Part shown: positions 1 through 5,731 of the stretch, in pieces
Numbering within the stretch: the stretch's first letter is position 1
How the letters are laid out: each line of letters starts with the position of its first letter
NCBI GenBank assembly: GCA_041744735.1
Contig: JBGTKH010000470.1
Span: 1 to 7,218, forward strand
DNA length: 7,218 nt
Source of the DNA: JBGTKH01 sp041744735
GTDB taxonomy: Bacteria > Planctomycetota > Planctomycetia > Pirellulales > Pirellulaceae
Direction of reading: 5' to 3'
Notes under the pieces: generated by a model
Databases searched by the model: none
What the model was told of the DNA's origin: nothing
Seen by the model: only the letters and a program-made list of their open reading frames with translations
Made by a program: the position numbers and the translations under genes

Positions 1-116
1 GACACCATGCGAAAGGCTGGCTTCAGCGGTATGTGGACCGGATACGTTTCGATGGCGGAGATTTTCATGGTGGGATTGAGCGGACGGTAATCGGCGATGG
101 AGAGTGCCGGACATAA
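1..116 (+). other. Possible 3' tail of an upstream gene, undecided
   Basis: Two plus-strand frames are open from the window edge. Frame 1 runs 29 codons to a TAA at 88-90 and has mostly G/C third positions (about 21 of 29), as the other genes here do. Its tail is hydrophobic and ends ...IFMVGLSGR. Frame 3 runs 37 codons to a TAA at 114-116 but has many T third positions. Either could be the C-terminus of a gene starting outside the window, or neither. No family is recognisable in so short a piece. Frame 1 is preferred on codon use alone. Confidence 0.25.
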
Positions 117-192
117 TAACGACTCGGCCCGGCAATCACCAGCGTCGCGAGCGAATCTCGTTGCCTCGGCTCGGCTTGACGACAATTCACTC

Positions 193-258
193 GTAGCTGC
201 GTTCGCCAGAACGCGGATTTTTCCCCGCATCCAGCCGCACGCTGGCGAGTGCAGCTAC
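193..258. repeat. REPIN-like paired hairpin, copy A
   Basis: Two 24-base units face each other, left 193-216 and right 235-258 (inverted), with an 18-base spacer. Each begins at its outer end with GTAG and then folds alone. The left unit has stem CTGCGTTC / GAACGCGG around loop GCCA, eight pairs including one T-G wobble. The right unit, read on the minus strand, has CTGCACTC / GCGTGCGG around GCCA, with one mismatch. The arms differ from each other at several stem positions, so this is not simply one long palindrome. It is the most degenerate of the four same-type copies. It lies 84 bases upstream of the sulfatase start and could affect the 5' leader if transcription starts upstream of it. 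Confidence 0.75.
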
Positions 259-330
259 GGCATTGAAATCGGCCGTATGGTATAAACACAGCTACACAGA
301 TTCTTACTCGTATGCAGAGCGTCAAGGGTT

Positions 331-335
331 GGGAG
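331..335 (+). promoter_or_regulatory. Ribosome binding site of the sulfatase gene
   Basis: GGGAG lies 7 bases before the ATG at 343, a good Shine-Dalgarno match and spacing. It fixes the start. An ATG at 338 lies closer to it but runs into TGA after one more codon, so it cannot be the start of the long frame. Confidence 0.7.
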
Positions 336-342
336 ACATGAA

Positions 343-1779
343 ATGAAACGCTTCACGAAGTTGTTGATTGCGGTCGTTAGCGCGGGGGTGTCGTTGGTTG
401 GATGTGTCGTGGCGACCGGTGCCGGGCATGCGGGGGAGCGTCCGAACATTGTCCTGATCTTCACGGACGATCAAGGTTACGGCGACGTGGGTTGCTTCGG
501 CGCCGAAGGATTCACTACGCCGAATCTGGATCGCATGGCGGTTGAGGGGATGAAATTCACGGACTTCTATGTGAACTGCGCGGTCTGTTCTGGATCGCGA
601 GCGGCGCTCATGACGGGCTGCCATTATCAGCGCGTGAGTATGCAGCCAGTATTGTTCCCCAACAGCCGCATCGGCCTGCATCCCGATGAAATCACAGTGG
701 CCGAAGTGCTGAAGTCGCAGGGTTACGCGACGGCCTGCATCGGCAAATGGCATCTGGGGCATTTGCCGCAGTTTCTGCCGACGCAGCAAGGCTTCGACTA
801 TTACTTCGGCATCCCGTATAGCAACGACATGTCAATTGACCCGTCGGCGAAGTTGGCGGCGGACGTGATCTTGCACGACGGATTGACGCCGGAGCGGATT
901 CGCTCCGAGTCGCCGCAGCGAAATGTCGTGCCGCTGATGCGTGGCGACGAGGTGATCGAATATCCGGTCGACCAAGCCACGCTCACTCGCCGCTATACCG
1001 AGGAGACGATTCGTTTCATCACGGAGAATAAGGACCAGCCGTTCTTCGTCTACTTGCCGCACACCATGTGCCACGTGCCGCTGTATGCATCTGAGGCATT
1101 TCGCGGAAAGAGCGAGCGCGGGTTGTTCGGCGACGTGATCGAAGAGTTGGACTGGAGCGTCGGCGAGATTCTGAAGGCGCTGAAGCAGCTCGATCTGGAC
1201 GAGAACACGCTGGTGATCTTCACCACCGACAACGGTGCGGCGTCCGGTTCGTCGAAGCCGCTGCGCGGTAAGAAAGCCAGCGTTTACGACGGCGGCATTC
1301 GCGTGCCCTGCATCATGCGCTGGCCCGGCAAAATTCCCGCCGGAAAAGTGTGCGGTGAAGTGGCCGCCACGATCGATGTGTTGCCCACGTTGGCTGGATT
1401 GGCCGGCGCTAAAGTCCCCGACGACCGCGTCATCGACGGCCACGACATCTGGCCGCTGATGCAAGGTGCCTCGGACGCCAAGAGCCCGCACGAAACGTAC
1501 TGTCTAGCTCACGGCAGCGGTGCCGTCCGCAGCGGCCAATGGAAATTCTATCCCTGGCCCGAAGGCCAAACCGCGACGCCGGGTAAAAAGAAGGCCGCCG
1601 AGAAACCCGCTCAAGGCCCGCCGGTTCAGTTATACGATTTGTCGCAGGACATCTCGGAAACCACGAACGTCGCCACCCAACATCCTGAAGTGGTTGAACG
1701 ACTGCATGCCGCCTTTAAGCAGCACGTCGAAGACCTTCGCGAAAACCGCCGGCCGGCGGGGCAAGCGGATGAAAAGTAA
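343..1779 (+). CDS. Exported sulfatase (S1 type, arylsulfatase A-like), probable lipoprotein
   Basis: This protein of 478 residues should hydrolyse sulfate esters, most likely on a sulfated polysaccharide or oligosaccharide outside the cytoplasm. The N-terminus has a basic start, a hydrophobic stretch and a lipobox LVGC (residues 18-21), suggesting a lipid-anchored protein. The metal-binding start TDDQGYGD puts Asp42 and Asp43 in the active site. The formylglycine site is C82-S-G-S-R86 followed by AALMTG. Further S1 signatures are IGKWHLG (133-139), the arylsulfatase A-like GIPYSNDM (156-163), His240, His244, TTDNG (294-298) and Lys310. Near the C-terminus, 410-426 is a Lys/Ala/Pro-rich low-complexity insert before the usual LYDLSQD segment. 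Length is normal for the family. Position 3 of the maturation motif is Gly, where Pro or Ala is usual. The next gene starts 57 bases on, same strand, with no terminator between, so co-transcription is likely. Family assignment is secure; the substrate cannot be read from the sequence. Confidence 0.95.
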   Translation: MKRFTKLLIAVVSAGVSLVGCVVATGAGHAGERPNIVLIFTDDQGYGDVGCFGAEGFTTPNLDRMAVEGMKFTDFYVNCAVCSGSRAALMTGCHYQRVSMQPVLFPNSRIGLHPDEITVAEVLKSQGYATACIGKWHLGHLPQFLPTQQGFDYYFGIPYSNDMSIDPSAKLAADVILHDGLTPERIRSESPQRNVVPLMRGDEVIEYPVDQATLTRRYTEETIRFITENKDQPFFVYLPHTMCHVPLYASEAFRGKSERGLFGDVIEELDWSVGEILKALKQLDLDENTLVIFTTDNGAASGSSKPLRGKKASVYDGGIRVPCIMRWPGKIPAGKVCGEVAATIDVLPTLAGLAGAKVPDDRVIDGHDIWPLMQGASDAKSPHETYCLAHGSGAVRSGQWKFYPWPEGQTATPGKKKAAEKPAQGPPVQLYDLSQDISETTNVATQHPEVVERLHAAFKQHVEDLRENRRPAGQADEK

Positions 1780-1836
1780 TGTGAGTGAGTAGAAGTGAGT
1801 CGAGTAGTGAGTTGCCCTTTGCACGAGGAAGTACAA
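1780..1836 (+). other. Operon-internal spacer with repeated GTGAGT
   Basis: The 57 bases between the two genes contain several near-tandem copies of (A)GTGAGT between about 1781 and 1812. These create alternative GTG codons, including an in-frame GTG at 1795 that would lengthen the next protein by 14 residues. No stem-loop terminator is visible, which supports co-transcription of the flanking genes. Confidence 0.4.
1825..1830 (+). promoter_or_regulatory. Ribosome binding site that decides the start of the second operon gene
   Basis: GAGGAA is followed by 6 bases and ATG at 1837. The frame is also open from a GTG at 1795, but that codon lies in the GTGAGT repeats with no comparable Shine-Dalgarno sequence before it. 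Starting at 1837 also places the basic N-region and hydrophobic core of the signal peptide correctly. Confidence 0.7.
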
Positions 1837-3525
1837 ATGACACGATTCCGCGTCTCGACACCTTGCACTTGCCGGCACCGCAGAGCCACAACGGTATTGC
1901 TATGCCTCTTGTTTATCACAGCTTTGCTTTGCCCGAATCAATTTGCGATCGCTGATACGCCAGCGGTTGTAAAGGACATTACCCACGAGGTCAGCAAGAA
2001 AAACCACGATCCCGGCGGTTGGCCGTTGCCGGTCGTTTCGCATTGGGCCAATGGCTTTGGGCGGACAAATTTTTCCAGCGAGTATCAGATTGAGTTGCTG
2101 GAGCGCGGGCATCACGTTGTGCCCACGTTGCCGTTTCCGCAGCCGGGGGCGACGCAGTACGGCGAGAGTGCAAAGCCGTGGGTTGAGAAGTTAGCGGTGT
2201 GGCGGGCGCCGATTTCGCTGCGGGCCGGGCAATGGGAATCGGTGCTCTATAGCAAAGAGGACCCGCGCGACGAGCCGGGCAAGTGGCGAAACTTGTCGCC
2301 GGCGAAGAGCCCGTTGGAGATCGATCGCGAGGGCAAGCTGACGACGTGGCTGTCGCCGTGGGGCGCGGTCGAGCCGTGGTATGAAGCGGGCGTCTACAAC
2401 ACCGCGTCGCCCGCCTTCGAACAGCTTCAACAGTGGTACCCTAACCCGCCGCGCGTGATTCTGCTTTCGAACAACGAGGCCCGCGTGCTCAAACCAAAAC
2501 TGGACATCGAGGCGATGAGCAAGCGGTTCGTCGATGCACACGGCACCGGGCACACCAACGAGTACATTCGCCGCGAGATGGCCGAAGGATACCTTGAGCG
2601 ATATCGAGCGCTGCTGAAGGGAATTCGCGACGGCTTGCAGAGCCCCGCGTGGCGCGAGCATTCGTTGCTAGTCGGCTATGGCAACTTCGGCCCGCCGCAT
2701 TTCGGGCGCATGGACGATTGGGCGATTTACAGCTACACGACCGATCAGCGGATCGCACCGTGGCATTTGGTTTGGGACGGCGGCTCTCCTTCTTATTACA
2801 CTCACAACTGGAATCCGTCGACCGATTACCGCGTATGGTCACCGCAAGTCGAAGCCAACAATTGGGTCTTCATGCTCGAAGAGACGTACGCAGAGAACCC
2901 CGATTTCTGGTTCGAGATGTCGGTGTGGGACGGCAACGTGGCCGATGCGTCGAAGGCTGCGTCCGGCCGCAAGATGGACGAGTATTTGAAAGCGGGCCAG
3001 AAATGGTCGCCCGAGCGATACGCGGGTTTCGTGCAATTCGGCATGTGGCTATTGCGGCCGCGCGTGGTTCGCGAGTTTCGCGGCAGCACGGTGCCGCGAG
3101 CCGAGTTTCATCAAGATTTCGAAGCGCTCGTGGCCGCGGTCGATCGCGTCTGGGACGATCCTGCGCTCACCGAGTTCTGGCGGCACGGCCAACTCGTTCC
3201 CAATCGCTCGCGGCAACATCCATATCAAGTGAAAATCCCTGAGAAATGGCAGGGCGTCGATCGCTGGTTCCTGCTCAACACCAACCTCGATCCGCCGGGC
3301 AAGTGGGAACTGACGACGGAAGTGCCGGTATTTGCATTGGCGCGCGTGATGGGCGAACCGGGCCAACGCGATTGGCTGCTGTACGCTCACTCGCCGCTGC
3401 GGCCGCGCGACAAGGTGGAAATCGAACTTCCCGAATACGGCAACGTGACGGTGAATGTGAACGTCGGGGGCAGCTTCTATCTCGTGCACGAGAAGAATCA
3501 GTCGGTCCGCGCAGTTCGGAATTAG
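1837..3525 (+). CDS. Exported protein of unknown family, possible TIM-barrel glycoside hydrolase
   Basis: I do not recognise this protein of 562 residues by name. A long basic N-region and hydrophobic core (about 19-32) end at AIA-D (37-40), a plausible signal peptidase I site. The mature protein is rich in Trp, Tyr and Pro, as carbohydrate-active enzymes often are. The segment from about 60 to 440 alternates predicted strands and helices. RVILLSNNEA (206-215) ends a hydrophobic strand with Asn213-Glu214, reminiscent of the Asn-Glu acid/base pair after strand 4 of clan GH-A barrels. WFEMSVWDG (358-366) offers Glu360 as a possible nucleophile on a later strand. This catalytic reading is inference only. 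Residues 470-562 look like a separate beta domain (RWFLLNTNLDPPGKWELTTEVPV, alternating hydrophobics). Downstream of the sulfatase in one probable operon, it may hydrolyse or bind the same glycan. It could instead be a non-catalytic barrel protein. The gene is certain; the function is not. Confidence 0.85.
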   Translation: MTRFRVSTPCTCRHRRATTVLLCLLFITALLCPNQFAIADTPAVVKDITHEVSKKNHDPGGWPLPVVSHWANGFGRTNFSSEYQIELLERGHHVVPTLPFPQPGATQYGESAKPWVEKLAVWRAPISLRAGQWESVLYSKEDPRDEPGKWRNLSPAKSPLEIDREGKLTTWLSPWGAVEPWYEAGVYNTASPAFEQLQQWYPNPPRVILLSNNEARVLKPKLDIEAMSKRFVDAHGTGHTNEYIRREMAEGYLERYRALLKGIRDGLQSPAWREHSLLVGYGNFGPPHFGRMDDWAIYSYTTDQRIAPWHLVWDGGSPSYYTHNWNPSTDYRVWSPQVEANNWVFMLEETYAENPDFWFEMSVWDGNVADASKAASGRKMDEYLKAGQKWSPERYAGFVQFGMWLLRPRVVREFRGSTVPRAEFHQDFEALVAAVDRVWDDPALTEFWRHGQLVPNRSRQHPYQVKIPEKWQGVDRWFLLNTNLDPPGKWELTTEVPVFALARVMGEPGQRDWLLYAHSPLRPRDKVEIELPEYGNVTVNVNVGGSFYLVHEKNQSVRAVRN

Positions 3526-3549
3526 CAAGCACGTTAATCTGAATTCGCC

Positions 3550-3594
3550 GTAGCGGAATTCGCAAGAATTCCGAAGTCTTGCGACTTCGGCTAC
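3550..3594. repeat. REPIN-like paired hairpin, copy B (overlapping units)
   Basis: The left unit 3550-3573 is GTAG, then CGGAATTC / GAATTCCG around loop GCAA, eight perfect pairs. The right unit 3571-3594, read on the minus strand, is GTAG, then CCGAAGTC / GACTTCGG around GCAA, also eight perfect pairs. The units overlap by three bases. Their stems differ in sequence, yet each is perfectly self-paired, so selection or copying acted on each small hairpin and not on one large palindrome. The element sits in the 88-base gap between two convergent genes and may work as a bidirectional terminator or mRNA 3' end protector. Confidence 0.85.
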
Positions 3595-3613
3595 GGTCGT
3601 GAAACGCCTCAAG

Positions 3614-3991
3614 CTAGAATTCCAGAAACTCTTTCGAGTAGTGCGACATGTCGAGCTTCTCTTGATCCGGCACGGGACGAATGCCCCATTGCTGCATGGC
3701 CAGCGCGCCGATCAGCACTTCGATCGCACGCCCCTCTTCGTCGGTTCCAATCTTGTCGATGACCATGGCGTGCGTCGAAATCTTACAGCCTTCCACGATG
3801 GCTTCGAGAATCGCCGTTTGTTTCGCCTCCTTAACCGACCCTCCCAAGGCCGTTCGGAAAGGTTCTTCGAGCGTCGACGTTACTAGTTGCGAGGCAACAT
3901 CCGGCACAACATAAGTATTGCGCGCCCCGGTATCGAAAAGACTCCAGCACTTGTGTCCTTTGATGTCGATGTACTGGCGAATTCGTCCCAT
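3614..3991 (-). CDS. Retropepsin-like aspartic protease, single domain
   Basis: This 125-residue protein carries the clan AA aspartic protease signature LFDTGARNTYV (18-28), with catalytic Asp20 in D-T-G-A. A possible flap glycine pair is at ALGGS (48-52). The second family hallmark, a hydrophobic pair then Gly, is VLIGALAMQ (92-100). One catalytic motif and this length mean it must dimerise to form an active site, as retroviral proteases do. There is no signal peptide or membrane segment, so it is probably cytoplasmic. The start at 3991 is preceded by a weak GGTGAG about 8 bases upstream. There is no reverse transcriptase, integrase or gag-like gene nearby, so this is a bacterial stand-alone member and not part of a retroelement. 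Its stop lies 19 bases from repeat copy B. It is transcribed away from the channel gene. The natural substrate is unknown. Confidence 0.8.
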   Translation of the reverse strand: MGRIRQYIDIKGHKCWSLFDTGARNTYVVPDVASQLVTSTLEEPFRTALGGSVKEAKQTAILEAIVEGCKISTHAMVIDKIGTDEEGRAIEVLIGALAMQQWGIRPVPDQEKLDMSHYSKEFLEF

Positions 3992-4077
3992 TGAAGCTCA
4001 CCCACACCAGCGAATGCGATCGCAGGCCAAACGGATCGTTCACCTAGTGATTATATCGTCGGCGACGAGCGATCGTC

Positions 4078-4200
4078 CATGTGGGTGTTGATACCGTTTG
4101 TAGGTTGGACGCCCTCGTCCGACCAGGAATCCGCGTGAAACATCGGACGGACGAGGGCGTCCATCCTGCGAATCCAGCACACGGTATCACTACCTCCATG
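4078..4200. repeat. Outer imperfect inverted repeat around the second-type paired hairpin
   Basis: The 20-base ends at 4078-4097 and 4181-4200 are inverted copies matching at 16 of 20 positions. The inner 8 bases, GATACCGT at 4090-4097 and ACGGTATC at 4181-4188, match perfectly. They enclose the hairpin pair at 4100-4169. The ends could be terminal repeats of a 123-base miniature element, or simply an older palindrome into which the hairpin pair was placed. Confidence 0.55.
4100..4169. repeat. REPIN-like paired hairpin, second sequence type
   Basis: The left unit 4100-4123 is GTAG, then GTTGGACG / CGTCCGAC around loop CCCT. The right unit 4146-4169, read on the minus strand, is GCAG, then GATGGACG / CGTCCGTC around CCCT. 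Each has eight pairs including one T-G wobble. The second stem base is T in one unit and A in the other, and the partner base changes with it (A to T), a compensating swap. The unit length of 24 and the 4-8-4-8 geometry are identical to copies A-D, but stem and loop sequences are unrelated to them. The spacer is 22 bases. Confidence 0.8.
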
Positions 4201-4243
4201 TGCTCGCTTGACGGCAACGCGACGATGGGCCAAATTGTAGGCC

Positions 4244-5530
4244 ATGCAACTCGTGCGGCGCAGCTTCCTGATTGGGTTCGTCGTCATCGCGTTAGCACCG
4301 GCTGCTGCGCTCGTCGCTCAAGATCCAGCACCCGCAGACGCCAAAATCGGCGTGGCCGCAACGGACTCGGCCGAAACCGGCGCTGCCTCTGCATCCCAGG
4401 CCACGCCCGACTCGCTGTGGTATCTGCACATCGGCGTCCTGGGCAATGAATTATGGCGAATTGCCGTACTCTGCTTGGCGATCTTGGCGTCTTTGATCGC
4501 CGGCCGGCTGTTGCGTTATCTGCTCAGCGCCGGGGGCGATTCGCTGGAGAAAAGGACGCGCGAGTTATCGGCGGTCAGCATGCGGGCGCTGTCCCGCGCG
4601 GCGGTCCCGGCCGCGGCAGCGGTCGGGATCAAGCTGGGGCTCGCCTTCTGGGTACTGAATGCCGTCGTCGCCAACATCGCGGAAACGGTCACCAGCATCC
4701 TGATCACGATGGCTATCGCCTACATCGCGTATTGCCTGGTGGACGTGGCCGACTTTTGGCTGCGGCGGATGGCGGGCCGCACCGAGAGCAAGCTGGACGA
4801 CATGCTGGTGCCGATGGTCCGCAGCAGCCTGCGTGTGACGATCATCGTCTTGTTGCTGGTCCAAATCGCCACGATCCTGAGCGATAAACCGATCACCGCG
4901 GTCATTGCCGGGCTGGGCGTGGGCGGTTTGGCGATCGGTCTGGCGGCTCAAGATTCGATCAAAAACTTCTTCGGCTCGCTGATGATCTTCTCCGACCGAC
5001 CGTTCGAGTTGGGTGATCGCATCGTGGTCGACGGGCACGACGGCCCCGTGGAATCGGTTGGCTTCCGATCCACGCGGATTCGCACGCTGGACGGCAATCT
5101 GGTGACGATCCCCAACGGCGAACTGGCCAACAAAACGATCATGAACATCGGCAAGCGACCGTCGATCCGCCGCATCATGAATATCACGGTCACCTACGAC
5201 ACGCCGCCGGAAAAAGTGCAACGGGCGATCGACATCGTCAAGGAGATCCTGCAAGACCACGAAGGAATGCGAGCCGACAAACCGCCCCGCGTGTACTTCA
5301 ACGAGTTCAACGCCGAGTCGCTGAACATCTTTGCCATCTACTGGTACCATCCGCCGGATTGGTGGAAGTATTCGGAGTTCAGCCAGCGCGTGAACTTTGA
5401 AATCCTGACCCGCTTCAACAACGAAGGCATCGAGTTCGCTTTCCCCACGCAAACGCTGTACTTAGCCGGCGACCCCAATCGGCCGCTGGACCTTCGCCGC
5501 GACGGCGACCCGCCGTCATCCAACTCGTGA
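4244..5530 (+). CDS. MscS-type small-conductance mechanosensitive ion channel
   Basis: The product (428 residues) should form a membrane channel that opens under tension and releases solutes on osmotic downshock. A signal peptide (1-25, ending ALVA-QD) is followed by an Ala/Pro-rich segment (26-55). Hydrophobic helices lie at about 70-92, 120-143, 149-170 and 194-212. The pore helix TM3 is the Gly/Ala-rich AVIAGLGVGGLAIGLAAQDS (219-238), followed by the kink segment KNFFGSLMIF. The MscS beta domain follows: DRPFELGDRIVVDG (251-264), STRIRTLDGNLVTIPNGELAN (276-296), then the alpha/beta cytoplasmic vestibule to about 405, ending in the usual EGIEFAFPTQTLYL. The extra N-terminal helices make it larger than the three-helix E. 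coli MscS. The start is chosen because the signal peptide begins there; the Shine-Dalgarno is weak. It is monocistronic, with divergent and convergent neighbours. The gating properties cannot be inferred. Confidence 0.93.
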   Translation: MQLVRRSFLIGFVVIALAPAAALVAQDPAPADAKIGVAATDSAETGAASASQATPDSLWYLHIGVLGNELWRIAVLCLAILASLIAGRLLRYLLSAGGDSLEKRTRELSAVSMRALSRAAVPAAAAVGIKLGLAFWVLNAVVANIAETVTSILITMAIAYIAYCLVDVADFWLRRMAGRTESKLDDMLVPMVRSSLRVTIIVLLLVQIATILSDKPITAVIAGLGVGGLAIGLAAQDSIKNFFGSLMIFSDRPFELGDRIVVDGHDGPVESVGFRSTRIRTLDGNLVTIPNGELANKTIMNIGKRPSIRRIMNITVTYDTPPEKVQRAIDIVKEILQDHEGMRADKPPRVYFNEFNAESLNIFAIYWYHPPDWWKYSEFSQRVNFEILTRFNNEGIEFAFPTQTLYLAGDPNRPLDLRRDGDPPSSNS

Positions 5531-5533
5531 CAC

Positions 5534-5575
5534 GAACGAGCACGCCGCTCGTTCAGTCGCTCGGCCGCAAGCCGA
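5534..5575 (+). terminator. Hairpins just after the channel gene, possible terminator
   Basis: GAACGAG at 5534-5540 pairs perfectly with CTCGTTC at 5548-5554 around a 7-base loop, starting 4 bases after the TGA stop. A second small hairpin follows, TCGGC / GCCGA at 5561-5575, with a short mixed T tract (GGTTTCTT) behind it. No long T-run is present, so intrinsic termination is plausible but not certain. Confidence 0.45.
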
Positions 5576-5585
5576 CTGGTTTCTT

Positions 5586-5701
5586 AGGCAAGTCCGGCTT
5601 TTCAATTTACCCGTAGCCGAAGTCGCCAGACTTTGGAGGATCGGCCAAACTCTGGCGAGTTCGGCTACGCTGATTGGTACGTCCTTATCCGGGACTTGCC
5701 T
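5586..5701. repeat. Outer inverted repeat around hairpin copy C
   Basis: AGGCAAGTCC at 5586-5595 and GGACTTGCCT at 5692-5701 are perfect 10-base inverted copies. They flank copy C with 17 and 23 bases between. Their sequence is unrelated to the hairpin family and to the outer repeats around the other copies. Confidence 0.5.
5613..5668. repeat. REPIN-like paired hairpin, copy C
   Basis: The left unit 5613-5636 is GTAG, then CCGAAGTC / GACTTTGG around GCCA. The right unit 5645-5668, read on the minus strand, is GTAG, then CCGAACTC / GAGTTTGG around GCCA. The only two differences are a G-C pair in one stem that is C-G in the other, so both small hairpins stay intact while the long arm-to-arm pairing loses two pairs. 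The spacer is 8 bases. It lies between the convergent channel and mobA genes. Confidence 0.85.
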
Positions 5702-5731
5702 TATGCCTGCCGACAAACCCATTCGAGGGCA

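Larger units (their letters stand above)
117..342. other. Intergenic region upstream of the sulfatase operon
   Basis: No gene is supported in these 226 bases. The region contains paired-hairpin repeat copy A (193-258) and, just before the sulfatase, a Shine-Dalgarno sequence at 331-335. The operon promoter should lie between about 259 and 330. This stretch is locally AT-rich, with TTGAAA at 263-268 and TATAAA at 281-286, but those hexamers are only 12 bases apart, so I do not call them a sigma-70 promoter. Short frames on either strand cross the repeat and resemble no protein. Confidence 0.5.
3992..4243. other. Divergent intergenic region between the protease and the channel gene
   Basis: These 252 bases must hold promoters for both flanking genes. 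The visible structure is a paired-hairpin repeat of the second type (4100-4169) within a longer imperfect inverted repeat (about 4078-4200). I see no convincing sigma-70 hexamer pairs and no open frame resembling a protein. Confidence 0.5.

Noticed and set aside
193..258. tRNA or other small structured RNA gene, suggested by a closing stem with two inner hairpins
   Set aside because: There is no anticodon arm, T-arm consensus or CCA end, and the same structure recurs in other gaps with different stems, which fits a dispersed repeat.
263..286. TTGAAA and TATAAA as a sigma-70 promoter for the sulfatase operon
   Set aside because: The spacing is 12 bases, well short of the usual 16-18, and no better-spaced partner for either hexamer is visible.
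832..1491. Minus-strand open frame of 219 codons inside the sulfatase gene
   Set aside because: It is antisense to conserved sulfatase motifs and its composition is typical of a shadow frame.
3049..3612. Minus-strand open frame of 187 codons opposite the end of the exported-protein gene
   Set aside because: It is antisense to a well-supported gene, runs through repeat copy B and has no recognisable protein features.
4565..5452. Long minus-strand open frame of 295 codons opposite the channel gene
   Set aside because: Its translation is His/Asp/Arg-rich with no motif, as expected from the antisense of a GC-rich gene, and the plus strand encodes a clear MscS protein.
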